Shown here piece after piece: positions 6,895-15,491 of a stretch of 34,401 bases of DNA. The notes beneath the pieces were generated by a model that was not told where the DNA came from, did not search any database, and was given only the letters and a program-made list of their open reading frames with translations. Where the stretch lies: the IMG/VR virus record IMGVR_UViG_3300021962_000347, positions 1 to 34,401 of that record, one strand, 5' to 3'. The DNA is from a virus. A program made the position numbers and the translations under genes. Within the stretch, counting starts at the first letter, position 1. Every line of letters begins with the position of its first letter.

Positions 6895-7821
6895 TTACCG
6901 AATATTTTTGAAAGTCTTAGTAATCGATGCAGCGTAGCGAGCAACGGCAGGATCGACATACTGAGTTGACTGTTCATCAACAGGATCTAGATCATCCTTA
7001 TTTTCAGTTATTACTTCAGAAGTTTTCGTGAAGTAATTTTCCTTGACGATTTCAATCTTGCGTTTATAATCTTCAAGGTCATTATATTCTAGGCCTTCTA
7101 CGAGAGAACGAAGTTTTTCAACCTGTGTCTCGGCAAGACCTTGTGAAACTTCTTCGAAAATGTCGGACTTATCGGCGCTTTCTAAACGCTTCTTAAGTTC
7201 GATTGTTTCGTCAACTTGTTCGTTAAGTTTCTTCTCAAGCTCTTCGATCTTTTCAGACATTTCGCCAACTAGATCAACACTCTCTTCAGGAATTGAGATT
7301 TGATGTTCATTGAATAGTGTCTTAAGACCATCGATGAAGGACTCAGTGATGTCGGCGCGGAGTGAAGACTCGATACCAACTTCATTATCTTTCATCCATG
7401 TTTCTACAACATAGTCTAGATATGTGTCAACTTTTTCTGTAAGATCCTTAGTCGCTACTTCAACCTGTTCGTCTAACTTCGAAGAAAACTCTTCTTCTAG
7501 ACGAGCGACTTCGCTGCTAACTTTCTCATTAACAACTGTTTCGAAAATAACAGCAGCCTTTTCTTTAAACTCTTCTGTAAGTTCTTCGCCTGAGAAAATA
7601 GCGTCGATATGTTCACCCATAGACTTATCGGCTGAACGAGCGACTTTCTTAGGACCAGAACCCTTTTCTTCTGAGGGGACAGCGCCGGCAGCTTCTCCCG
7701 CAGCAGCTGAATCAGCTTTGCGTTTCTTTGCCTTTACTGGTGTTGGATCAGCAACTTCAGAATTCTCGCCGTCGGCTTTGAATTCATCTAGCTCCTGAAC
7801 TTCAAGTTCTTGTTCTGACAT
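6895..7821 (-). CDS. 22: Prohead core scaffold gp22
   Basis: The main internal scaffold on which the prohead forms, later degraded by gp21. The 308-residue product (T4: 269) is highly charged. The first 60 residues are low-complexity, with a KKRK cluster and an AAAGEAAGA stretch; residues about 80-270 are predicted by eye to be long helices and coiled coil, rich in E, K, L and V (SEKIEELEKKLNEQVDETIE). The C-terminus ends RYAASITKTFKNIR. Identification rests on composition, length and position between gp21 and gp23. AAGGAGATTTCAA precedes the ATG, and a late promoter lies 43 bases upstream. Confidence 0.9.
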   Translation of the reverse strand: MSEQELEVQELDEFKADGENSEVADPTPVKAKKRKADSAAAGEAAGAVPSEEKGSGPKKVARSADKSMGEHIDAIFSGEELTEEFKEKAAVIFETVVNEKVSSEVARLEEEFSSKLDEQVEVATKDLTEKVDTYLDYVVETWMKDNEVGIESSLRADITESFIDGLKTLFNEHQISIPEESVDLVGEMSEKIEELEKKLNEQVDETIELKKRLESADKSDIFEEVSQGLAETQVEKLRSLVEGLEYNDLEDYKRKIEIVKENYFTKTSEVITENKDDLDPVDEQSTQYVDPAVARYAASITKTFKNIR

Positions 7822-7863
7822 TTGAAATCTCCTTAATGGTATTCTTCAAAGTTTTGTTTTTTA

Positions 7864-7871
7864 TATTTATA
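7864..7871 (-). promoter_or_regulatory. Late promoter, gp22
   Basis: TATAAATA on the minus strand in the 65-base gap between gp21 and gp22, 43 bases before the gp22 ATG. Confidence 0.85.
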
Positions 7872-7886
7872 AAAAATAATATTTTG

Positions 7887-8549
7887 CTAGAGTGAATTCA
7901 AAAATCTTGAAAATAATTTAAACTTTTGTTCTTCTAGCTGTTCTTTTGATAGCTTCTTCGTTTCAGTTACAATCTGATCAATACGATCTTGCGCTCTCCA
8001 AGAACCAGAAGCAACATCGTAAACCCATTCTACACCTTCCATAATGCCTCTTACAAAAGCATCTGGCGCGGAAGGATCAGCCACAATGTCACCCGCAGTA
8101 GCAAGCATAAAGTCGTTTTGAACTTCCATTATGCCTTGTTTGTTCGCTTTTAATGAACCCATGCCACGAGATGAAACACCAAGTGTTGCGCCTTCATCCA
8201 TTAAACTCTTTACTACTTTGCCCATTGGTGTGTCCATGATCTTCGCTTTACCAACAAAATTAGAACCTTCTTGTTTTAGTTCTGTGATCATATGGGACAC
8301 TCTGTCAAGATTTACCGTTGGACCTTCTGGATGACCAAGTTCACCAAAAGCACGATTCTTCTCGACAAAATTCTTGTTATATCTAGCTACTTCTTTTGCA
8401 ATAACAGGAGCAGGATACATTCTACCATTTCGATTTTTAATATCTCCTTGCATGAAGATACCTTCAATGAAATAGTTTTTCTTTCCACTCTCTTCTATTG
8501 TCTCGGTAACGTATTGAACGTCCTCCATAACTTCGCAGATAAGTTTCAT
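7887..8549 (-). CDS. 21: Prohead maturation protease gp21
   Basis: Serine protease that cleaves the scaffold, core and capsid proteins and then itself during head maturation. The 220-residue product is near T4 gp21 (212). Candidate catalytic residues are H73 in FGELGHPEGP, S126 or S127 in LGVSSRGMG, and the acidic position D154 in GDIVADPSAPDAF, as in the herpesvirus-like protease fold. GRMYPAPVI near 42-50 is another family signature. GGAGGAGACGAATA precedes the ATG, which overlaps the stop of the 89-residue gene as TAATG. Its likely targets in this window are gp22, gp23 and the 744-residue core protein. Confidence 0.95.
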   Translation of the reverse strand: MKLICEVMEDVQYVTETIEESGKKNYFIEGIFMQGDIKNRNGRMYPAPVIAKEVARYNKNFVEKNRAFGELGHPEGPTVNLDRVSHMITELKQEGSNFVGKAKIMDTPMGKVVKSLMDEGATLGVSSRGMGSLKANKQGIMEVQNDFMLATAGDIVADPSAPDAFVRGIMEGVEWVYDVASGSWRAQDRIDQIVTETKKLSKEQLEEQKFKLFSRFLNSL

Positions 8550-8818
8550 TATTCGTCTCCTCCGGCTACGGGCGTTCTGTATACTGTAGCCACATCGGTA
8601 TTGAGAGAAATATAATACTCATGTGACCAACAGTCGATTATTACAGAATCTCCTGGTCCAACCATCGTAGTAGCAATTACGTTCGAATCGGTTGTACCAA
8701 TCTCTACGTTTGCAACTGATGATGCATTTGAATTATATACTCTTTGCCAACGGCTATCAGAAATTTGTACATGCGTGTCATCAAGGACGGCACTATTTGC
8801 AACTGGTTTAAAAGCCAT
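8549..8818 (-). CDS. 89-residue unknown protein in the head cluster
   Basis: I do not recognise this protein. It is small, acidic and apparently all-beta (RWQRVYNSNASSVANVEIG, then a GDSVIIDCWSHEYYIS strand pair and ATVYRTPVAGGDE), with no membrane segment. It sits between the long core protein and gp21 and is joined to both by TAATG overlaps (8818 and 8549), with GGGAGGCAGTATA before its ATG. Position and coupling suggest a virion or prohead protein made in step with them, perhaps a decoration or fibre-capping protein. It does not look like T4 gp68, which is helical. Confidence 0.7.
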   Translation of the reverse strand: MAFKPVANSAVLDDTHVQISDSRWQRVYNSNASSVANVEIGTTDSNVIATTMVGPGDSVIIDCWSHEYYISLNTDVATVYRTPVAGGDE

Positions 8819-11052
8819 TATACTGCCTCCCTAGCGAAATTAATAATTTCAGAAAACGATGTCTTATCGCTCATCATTTTTTCTTCCATTTTCTTTTTAT
8901 TTGAACCATTAAGGTTTTTGTATAAATTATTTAGAAGTTTTGCCTGTTCTACTGTTAGTTTAATTGTAGAACCGTCTTTTAACGTCATAACACCTTCATG
9001 AATAACAGACTCTTCTGTTGGTTCCATACCAACAACATCATCACCTTTACCTTGTGCTTGTAACCTAAAAGTCTTAATGATTTCAGCTCTTTGTACTCTG
9101 TCAATAGAAGTAATCATATCATTAGGACGTTTTAGAATTTTACGCAACTCTACTTTTACTCTATCTGCACTTGGTGCATCCATAAAGAATTTTGGCAGGC
9201 CTTCGATATCTACTTTGAAGAAACCTTCTGACATTGCCTGTTTTGTAGCAGTAGCATACATTACTTCTTTCCAACGATCACCATAACGACTCTTGAATTC
9301 ATCTGTTTTGGATTTCATTGATTTGACAATCTCTTCACGCTTCTTCATTTGAGCATCAGACATTTCTTTGACATAACTGTTTTGAAGCGCTCTCTTTTTA
9401 GCTTCACCAGCATCAGCCATGGCTTTCTTTAGTCTCTCTTTTGCTGCTGTCACACGATCAGCAGCTTCTTTATCTCTTTCTGCCCTTCTAGCTTTTTTGT
9501 CCATTGAAGCTGATTTAGCGTCTTGTCGACCTCTTGCACTAAGTCTAATATTGCCATGTTTGTTGACAACAGCTTTTTTAACAAGTCTACCTGCACCTCT
9601 TGCTACTGCACCAACACCACGAGCAACAGCGCCGATTAATTCATCTAACTGTTCTTCTGTTAAATCGTCTACATTAATGCCTTCATCAAGTAAAAACTGT
9701 GCAAGAAACTGTGTTTCTGCTTCTTTTACAACAGTCAAATCCATTGTAACTACAGCAAAGTTTTTTGGACCTAATGCGAGTACTTTTCCTTTAATCTCTT
9801 TTGCTTTTTGATCGGCTTCTTGTTTTGTTTTAAACATAAACAACTTTTGAGCTTCATCAAGTACTTCTTCTTTGACTGCCCATTTGCCAGCAGACTTACC
9901 AACGCCTCTGATAACTTTGCCGCCAACTTCTTTTGCCTTCTTACGAGCATCTGCTTCGTTGTCGTATAGATGCAAAGCGCCTTTTTTCTCGTCGAGTTTA
10001 ACTTCGTGTGATTCGCCTAATGAATGTTTTATAGCCGCGTCAAGCAATTCTTCAGCTTTTTTGTCACTTACTTTCAATGCCTTCTTAATAGCGGCAATGC
10101 CTTGCTGAGCATTTTTAGTTGGACCTATAATCTTTAGAATTTTTTTCATTTCTGCGGCAGAAGCTGCTTCACTAACAACTTCTTCTTTTTTTAGATCAGC
10201 CGGTTTCATATTATGATATTTCATAAGTCTAGTTGCTGCCGACATACTAACAAAAGGAATATCTGCCTTATATAATTGTATTAATCCATTTTTATCATCT
10301 TTAACTTTATCCATAATAGCCATTAATTTGTTAGCATTGTCTACACTAATTCTTTTGCCACGCATTGGTTCATATGCTTTTTTCAATGCATCGATTTGAC
10401 TTGCACTCATCTTTGCTTCAGCAACTACTTCTTCAGTGAACACAACTTCGAACGATGTTGTCGCGCCAGTCTTTGGATCAAGAGCCATCATACGCTCTTT
10501 ACCTTTTGTTGCATTCTTGTAGTCTTTGCTAACTTTACGGAAGTTTGCTTTTGAGATATGAATTTTACCGTTTTTAATCTCGTAGTTCTTTGCTTCATCA
10601 ACTTTAACAGCCTTAGAAATAGCTTTTCTACGCTTGTGTAGATATTCATCAGAACTATCTACATCACCGTCATTGTCTATGTCTTTGTCTTTTCTATCGC
10701 TAAACTTTTTTTTAAGAGCCTTTTGGTTTACCGGATCCATGCCTTCGGCCATAGAACAATCTTCTTCGTGTTCTCCGTCTTCACCGCCGCATTCCGGACA
10801 CTCGTCATCATCATCGTCGTCATCGTTGTCTTCACCGTCATGCTCTTCGTAAACTTCTTCGTCCTTGCCTTTTTCCAAGTCGGCAAGACGCTTCTTCTTC
10901 GCAGGAGACTTCTTTGTACCATTGTAGATGCCAGGATCATCATCGTGACCAGGGTAATTGGTCTTGTTGACAATGTGTTTATCCTTGAATCTTTTTTCGT
11001 CACCGGCTTTTGGCTCGGCAACTTCTTTGATGAAGGCTTGGAATTTTTTCAT
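8818..11052 (-). CDS. Long modular prohead core protein
   Basis: A 744-residue protein between the gp67-like and gp21 genes, where T4 carries gp68, and far longer than gp68. Residues 60-105 are extremely acidic with a CPEC...C cysteine group; 121-137 contains DKDIDNDGDVDSSD, an EF-hand or dockerin-like calcium loop. From 150 on, short modules are divided by repeated hydrophobic-x-E-A/G motifs: VDEA 151, VAEA 210, VSEA 293, LDEA 398, VKEA 442, LDEG 455, MSEG 607 and IHEG 684. These resemble gp21 cleavage sites. Residues 359-395 and 403-437 are two copies of one fold (LHLYDNEADARKKAKEVGGK against LFMFKTKQEADQKAKEIKGK). Residues 505-605 are basic helix. Probably an internal core polyprotein; a role after cleavage is unknown. 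Confidence 0.82.
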   Translation of the reverse strand: MKKFQAFIKEVAEPKAGDEKRFKDKHIVNKTNYPGHDDDPGIYNGTKKSPAKKKRLADLEKGKDEEVYEEHDGEDNDDDDDDDECPECGGEDGEHEEDCSMAEGMDPVNQKALKKKFSDRKDKDIDNDGDVDSSDEYLHKRRKAISKAVKVDEAKNYEIKNGKIHISKANFRKVSKDYKNATKGKERMMALDPKTGATTSFEVVFTEEVVAEAKMSASQIDALKKAYEPMRGKRISVDNANKLMAIMDKVKDDKNGLIQLYKADIPFVSMSAATRLMKYHNMKPADLKKEEVVSEAASAAEMKKILKIIGPTKNAQQGIAAIKKALKVSDKKAEELLDAAIKHSLGESHEVKLDEKKGALHLYDNEADARKKAKEVGGKVIRGVGKSAGKWAVKEEVLDEAQKLFMFKTKQEADQKAKEIKGKVLALGPKNFAVVTMDLTVVKEAETQFLAQFLLDEGINVDDLTEEQLDELIGAVARGVGAVARGAGRLVKKAVVNKHGNIRLSARGRQDAKSASMDKKARRAERDKEAADRVTAAKERLKKAMADAGEAKKRALQNSYVKEMSDAQMKKREEIVKSMKSKTDEFKSRYGDRWKEVMYATATKQAMSEGFFKVDIEGLPKFFMDAPSADRVKVELRKILKRPNDMITSIDRVQRAEIIKTFRLQAQGKGDDVVGMEPTEESVIHEGVMTLKDGSTIKLTVEQAKLLNNLYKNLNGSNKKKMEEKMMSDKTSFSEIINFAREAV

Positions 11053-11085
11053 TTTTATTATTCCTCGTTAGTCTGTTTATTTTAA

Positions 11086-11334
11086 TTATTCTTCTTCTTC
11101 ATCAACATTGTCGCTATCATCTTCAAACTCTTCTGTCTCATCATCAACATCTACTTCAATATCTTCATCAGCGCCATTCATAATTCTATCCGCAACCTCT
11201 TGCCGTCGAGCATCGATTGCTGCTGAAATTTTGTCATGCATTACACCGTCAAAAGCGGTTTTAAAATCATTTGGTTTTTCTTCATGTGCAAACTTCAATA
11301 AATCCGCAATGTTATATTGTCTATCATCAGCCAT
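11086..11334 (-). CDS. 67: gp67-like prohead core protein
   Basis: An 82-residue protein with a short helical N-terminus (IADLLKFAHEEKPNDFKTAF) and a C-terminal third made almost wholly of D and E (residues about 56-82). T4 gp67 is 80 residues with the same helix-plus-acidic-tail design and the same place next to portal gp20, where it helps shape the prohead core. Sequence identity is not strong enough to be sure from reading alone. CAGGAGTTAATT precedes the ATG and a late promoter lies 18 bases upstream. Confidence 0.8.
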   Translation of the reverse strand: MADDRQYNIADLLKFAHEEKPNDFKTAFDGVMHDKISAAIDARRQEVADRIMNGADEDIEVDVDDETEEFEDDSDNVDEEEE

Positions 11335-11351
11335 AATTAACTCCTGTATTA

Positions 11352-11359
11352 TATTTATA
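11352..11359 (-). promoter_or_regulatory. Late promoter, gp67-like gene
   Basis: TATAAATA on the minus strand in the 36-base gap after gp20, 18 bases before the gp67-like ATG. It could serve the gp67-like, core, 89-residue and gp21 genes as a unit. Confidence 0.8.
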
Positions 11360-11370
11360 AAATAATAAAA

Positions 11371-12933
11371 TTATTGTTCAAGTTCTTGATCGTCTTCTTG
11401 ATCATCTTCTGGTGGCTGTTCTTCACCATCTTCTGGTTCTTCTTCAGCTTCCATGTCTTGCATTTGTTTCAATTCATCTTCAATTTGTTTATTTATTTCT
11501 ATAATTTCGTCTTCTGTCTGCATTAATACATTTTTGCGTACCCATTCAACAGAATAATACTTGCCCACAAATTCATCAAGGTCACGCATTAATGTAATTC
11601 TGTTTTGAAGAATTTCTGATTCTTTTAACTCTTCAAAATGGTTATCAAACATAAAATCAAAACGAAGATTTGATTGAATTTCAGGCCAGTCTTCTGGTGT
11701 GATTACACCTTTCAGTATCAATTGTTTTTCTAAAATCTTATCAAAAAGAATTGAGAAACGATTACGCAATCTTGCAATAAATCTTGAGAATTTAATTTCG
11801 TCCCTTGAAATTTCTGATGCTCTACCAAGTGAGAAGCCATTCTCTGCTTCAAGTCTTGATATCGGCACATTCAATGCTTGATATACTTTCTTTTGAAAAT
11901 ATAATATGTCTTCCATTTCACCTAAGTTTTGACCACCAGGAAGAGTTGTAATCTCTGTGCCTCGACCACCTTCTCGACGTGGGAGCCAGAAGTCTTCTAA
12001 CATAGTCATAAACTTACGATCATCCCGCACTTCACCAGTCGATGCATCATATACAAGACGATTCTTATGTTTTGTCATCATATCGCGTAGATATTGTTCT
12101 GCCTTCATCTTAGGCAAGTTACCAACATCGATATAGAAGATACGGCGTTCTGGCGCACGAGAAATACGATAGATAACAGCGGCGTCTTCTAACATACGCA
12201 ACTGGTTTATTGGTTTGATTGCTTTGTGTAGATGGGAAAGAACTAATGAATTGTTTTCATTCACAATACCAGATGTTGTATGTATGATAGAATCTCTCGC
12301 AATCTTTAATCCACGAGTGCCGTCTATATTACTGCCATGGCTTTTTGATGCAAACCCTTTGTCATTATAAATGTAGTATTCATTCTTTGTCTGTTGAATT
12401 ACAGCATCGCCATCTTTCTTCTTTGCAATCTCTTTAATCTTACGAATCTTACGAGGATCAATATATCTAAGTTCTTTGATACCTTCTCTAGGTTTTGATT
12501 CGTTAATAATTGCGTGATAGTAGAGTCTTCCATCTACATACCATTTCTGAAATACATCGTAACCGATGTTTGAAAAATCTAATAACCGAAGAACTTCATC
12601 AAATTCTTCACGAATTCTTTTCTTGATTGTTTCTGGTTGTTCTATATCGTCTGTAACACACTCAACAATTTTTTCTTGTGAGGACGATACAATTGCTTCG
12701 TTAACAATATCTTCTATTGCTCTTTGAACTTCTGGCTGTTGAACCATGTTACGATACTTGGTAACAAGTTCTGCCTCATTCTTTGCAGTACCTTCTAAAT
12801 CAACATATGTACCATATGTACCACCACCAGAGACAAGAATAGCACCATCGTCGTTGACTGGTTCAGCAAACGATTTTAACTTTTCTTCGTCCTCTTTTTT
12901 TCTTTTAATTTCAAAACCAAAAAGTTCTGCCAT
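11371..12933 (-). CDS. 20: Portal vertex protein gp20
   Basis: Forms the dodecameric portal through which DNA is packaged and to which the neck attaches; it also nucleates prohead assembly. The 520 residues match T4 gp20 (524). Landmarks include EDIVNEAIVSS, LLDFSNIGYDVFQKWYVDGRLYYH, RYIDPRKIRKIKE, RISRAPERRIFYIDVGNLPK, KAEQYLRDMM, WLPRREGGRGTEITTLPGGQNLGE and LNVPISRLE, all typical of the family and long used as T4-like markers. The C-terminus is very acidic. AAGGATTTAAAT precedes the ATG. No clear late promoter precedes it, so expression may depend on transcripts crossing the hairpins after gp19. Confidence 0.97.
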   Translation of the reverse strand: MAELFGFEIKRKKEDEEKLKSFAEPVNDDGAILVSGGGTYGTYVDLEGTAKNEAELVTKYRNMVQQPEVQRAIEDIVNEAIVSSSQEKIVECVTDDIEQPETIKKRIREEFDEVLRLLDFSNIGYDVFQKWYVDGRLYYHAIINESKPREGIKELRYIDPRKIRKIKEIAKKKDGDAVIQQTKNEYYIYNDKGFASKSHGSNIDGTRGLKIARDSIIHTTSGIVNENNSLVLSHLHKAIKPINQLRMLEDAAVIYRISRAPERRIFYIDVGNLPKMKAEQYLRDMMTKHKNRLVYDASTGEVRDDRKFMTMLEDFWLPRREGGRGTEITTLPGGQNLGEMEDILYFQKKVYQALNVPISRLEAENGFSLGRASEISRDEIKFSRFIARLRNRFSILFDKILEKQLILKGVITPEDWPEIQSNLRFDFMFDNHFEELKESEILQNRITLMRDLDEFVGKYYSVEWVRKNVLMQTEDEIIEINKQIEDELKQMQDMEAEEEPEDGEEQPPEDDQEDDQELEQ

Positions 12934-12962
12934 ATTTAAATCCTTATCTTAGAAATAGGGGA

Positions 12963-12984
12963 AAGGGGAGTTAAAACTCCCCTT
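12963..12984 (-). terminator. Hairpin between gp19 and gp20
   Basis: A perfect 10-pair inverted repeat, AAGGGGAGTT and AACTCCCCTT, around a 2-base loop, 16 bases after the tube gene stop. On the minus strand it is followed by TCCCCTATTTCT rather than a pure T run, so it may be a leaky terminator or an mRNA 3'-end stabiliser. Confidence 0.7.
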
Positions 12985-12999
12985 CAAACCTAATTCAAA

Positions 13000-13548
13000 T
13001 TAGCCGGTCGAACGACCAGTGATACCACCAGAAACTTCCCAGAAATCATATTGGAATGTCACTGTAAATTCTTCAATCGTGTCTACTGTTTCCCAAGCCA
13101 TTTCAATCGTTGAAACTTCTGAAGGATACAGACCGTTGAATGTATATTCACGAATTGGTACACCTGTTTTAGAAAACTGTGTAATCTGTGCTTGTGCCTT
13201 ATAGAGCAATGGCGAAGCAGAACCAAACTGACGAACGTTCGTTGCGTGAGTATTGATTGAATGCATCCATTGTTCTAGTGCATTGCGTACTAGGAAGTCT
13301 TCATCGTTAATTACTGTGACTGTCCATTCAGCGAATGTTCTGTCGCCAGCAATCTTTACTTTGCGACCAAAGTAAGGAACTTCGATTGTACCTAGTGTTG
13401 AAGCAGGAATTTGTGCCGCCTTGATCATGAAAGGCGTCTTAATTGCTGCCGCAGCGTTAACTGGATTTTGAAGCGTGACTTGGAAGAGAGAGTTGCGGGC
13501 ACCTCCTAATACAAGTTGGCTTCGAATTTCTTGGACGTTAAAAGCCAT
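13000..13548 (-). CDS. 19: Tail tube protein gp19
   Basis: Forms the inner tube of the contractile tail, through which DNA passes. The 182-residue product (T4: 163) has the family pattern: RNSLFQVTLQNP, IKAAQIPASTLGTIEVPYFGRK, AGDRTFAEWTVTVINDEDF, LEQWMHSINTH, and a C-terminal IEMAWETVDTIEEFTVTFQYDFWEV. It follows sheath gp18, the standard T4 order. TAGGAGATTAAAC precedes the ATG, a late promoter lies 26 bases upstream and a hairpin follows. A paralogue of the same family is found at 4981-5484. Confidence 0.95.
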   Translation of the reverse strand: MAFNVQEIRSQLVLGGARNSLFQVTLQNPVNAAAAIKTPFMIKAAQIPASTLGTIEVPYFGRKVKIAGDRTFAEWTVTVINDEDFLVRNALEQWMHSINTHATNVRQFGSASPLLYKAQAQITQFSKTGVPIREYTFNGLYPSEVSTIEMAWETVDTIEEFTVTFQYDFWEVSGGITGRSTG

Positions 13549-13573
13549 GTTTAATCTCCTATAATATTTCTTT

Positions 13574-13581
13574 TATTTATA
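13574..13581 (-). promoter_or_regulatory. Late promoter, gp19
   Basis: TATAAATA on the minus strand, 26 bases before the gp19 ATG, running up to the gp18 stop. Confidence 0.85.
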
Positions 13582-15417
13582 TTAGAATCTGCCAACAATC
13601 TCTTCAAACTCTACGCCTGTTCGAACAGCAACAAAGTTAAGCTGAATGAAGTTAATAGCCTTCGCTGGCTTAATGTAAATGTCGCCGACAAACTCGTTAC
13701 GGTCAATAACTTCGCCTGTGTTATTTGTTTCGTCGCAAACAACGCGGAAGTCATAGATACCGCGACGACCTTGAACATCGCGTAAGAATGGTTCTACCAA
13801 GTTTTTAAACTGTGCGCGAGTAAACTCATCGTTGAATTCGAAGAGTGTGTACTTGGCAGCAGTTGCAATTGCCTTTTCAAGAACGATGAAGAGGCGACGA
13901 ACGTTGATACGATCAAATGCACTTGGTTTTGCCTGTAATGTTTTATCGCCAAAGAGCAATGTGCCTTGGCCTGGTTGTGTAATAACTGGATTGATACCTG
14001 CCTTGTAAAGAATGTCTCGTTCGGCTTTGGTTGGGTTCCATGCCAATTTTACGATATTCTTAATAATACCACGATTGTAACCAGCAGGTGACCACCATGG
14101 GTCATTTGTATTGTCTGTACGAACACATAGACCAGCAATATCGCCGTTCAATGGTACATATCGATATACGTCATTGTATTTGTCGTACTGATACTTGTGT
14201 CCAGAGTCTACAACAGCGTAAGATGTTGATGTTAAACCGTTTCTGAAAGCAACAACTTGATCAAGTTCTGCGCCATATGATTGATTTACAACATCACTGG
14301 CTTCTGGCGAAACGAAAGCAACACAGTCTTTACGAACTTCACAGATATTATCGATGATGTAGTTAGCAATTACTGTATTTGCAGTGCCGCATAAGAACAG
14401 AGAAATGTCAACGTCTTCTGCTGAACGATATCGATCAATACCAGCAGCATATCGGCCAAGAGTTTGTGTTGTCTCTGTGGCATTGGAACCATTTGTACCA
14501 CCGGCAAGTGTTAGATAGTTATCAGCACTATCTGCAAGTGATGTACTTGTTACATAAATATGATTTGATCTTTCGTTAATTACCTCTTGATAATAGATGT
14601 TGTTTCCATCTTCGTCGGTATCGGTTGATAGTTTTCCTAAGTTTGCAAATACTTCTAGGACAGTGTTTGCTGTACCTGTTATACCGCCACCTTCATCGAC
14701 AACAACAACGTGAACGTTTGCAGCGCCTGGCTGAACGTCAACTAGATTGTAGTATCTCCACTTTTTAGTTGCAGCGGTTGGTGAGTTTTCTGCCAACTTG
14801 TAAGTAGTATCAAAAGTAATAACTTGGTTTGTGCCATCAGAACCACCTACTACTGTAACAATAAGGTCTTGGAAACCAAGAGAGTTATTGCCAACTCGTA
14901 GAATATCGTTTACTTGAAGGTCTGCCGCAGTAACTTCTGTCTCAAGAATTGTTGCCTGATTGTTACCTTGTTCAATTGAAACGATTGTCATATCGGACGA
15001 AAAATCTGTATTGCTATAGCAAAGAGAAACCATTAGGTTGTTTCCTAATGAGCCAGGATCTTTAGCAACAAATGTTGTTGTGGAGGAAATGGCTTCTACT
15101 TCTTCTCTTGTCTCGTATTGTGCTGTTGTACCAGCGTCAACAGCGTTATTTGCGTCTGTTGAAACAACACGAGTTACATATAACTTATTGCCATACGACA
15201 GAAAGTTTGCAGCAGTAAACCATGTACGATAGTTATCGGCGTTTGGCTTGCCAAAAATGTTGACTAATTTTGTTTCAGTGTCTACTAAAACTCTTGTATT
15301 AACGGGTCCTTTTTGGAAAACACCGACGAGCGCGCCTTCTGTCGTAGATACGGCAGGCACCACAGTAGATAGATCGATTTCCGATACATTGACCCCAGGA
15401 CTTACTTGGAATGGCAT
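13582..15417 (-). CDS. 18: Tail sheath protein gp18
   Basis: The contractile sheath subunit; its contraction drives the tube through the host envelope. The product is 611 residues (T4: 659). The N-terminus MPFQVSPGVNVSEIDLSTVVPAVSTTEGALVG is the classic sheath start. The C-terminal half has the conserved sheath core: GDIAGLCVRTDNTNDPWWSPAGYNRG, LFGDKTLQAKPSAFDRINVRRLFIVLEKAIATAAKYTLFEFND, and EFVGDIYIKPAKAINFIQLNF. The start at 15417 is preferred over 15438 because GAGGAGAATTAAC lies just before it; the seven extra residues are unlike the family. A late promoter lies about 50 bases upstream. Confidence 0.96.
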   Translation of the reverse strand: MPFQVSPGVNVSEIDLSTVVPAVSTTEGALVGVFQKGPVNTRVLVDTETKLVNIFGKPNADNYRTWFTAANFLSYGNKLYVTRVVSTDANNAVDAGTTAQYETREEVEAISSTTTFVAKDPGSLGNNLMVSLCYSNTDFSSDMTIVSIEQGNNQATILETEVTAADLQVNDILRVGNNSLGFQDLIVTVVGGSDGTNQVITFDTTYKLAENSPTAATKKWRYYNLVDVQPGAANVHVVVVDEGGGITGTANTVLEVFANLGKLSTDTDEDGNNIYYQEVINERSNHIYVTSTSLADSADNYLTLAGGTNGSNATETTQTLGRYAAGIDRYRSAEDVDISLFLCGTANTVIANYIIDNICEVRKDCVAFVSPEASDVVNQSYGAELDQVVAFRNGLTSTSYAVVDSGHKYQYDKYNDVYRYVPLNGDIAGLCVRTDNTNDPWWSPAGYNRGIIKNIVKLAWNPTKAERDILYKAGINPVITQPGQGTLLFGDKTLQAKPSAFDRINVRRLFIVLEKAIATAAKYTLFEFNDEFTRAQFKNLVEPFLRDVQGRRGIYDFRVVCDETNNTGEVIDRNEFVGDIYIKPAKAINFIQLNFVAVRTGVEFEEIVGRF

Positions 15418-15467
15418 GTTAATTCTCCTCGTTAGCAAGTATGCTTATTTGCAAGATTTCTTTTTGA

Positions 15468-15475
15468 TATTTATA
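15468..15475 (-). promoter_or_regulatory. Late promoter, gp18
   Basis: TATAAATA on the minus strand, 51 bases before the sheath ATG at 15417 and 17 bases after the PAAR gene stop. Confidence 0.85.
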
Positions 15476-15491
15476 TTTTTTTGAACTTCAA

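Noticed and set aside
15418-15438. Longer start of the sheath gene
   Set aside because: The ATG at 15417 has GAGGAG in good spacing and gives the standard sheath N-terminus; the extra seven residues span that ribosome site.
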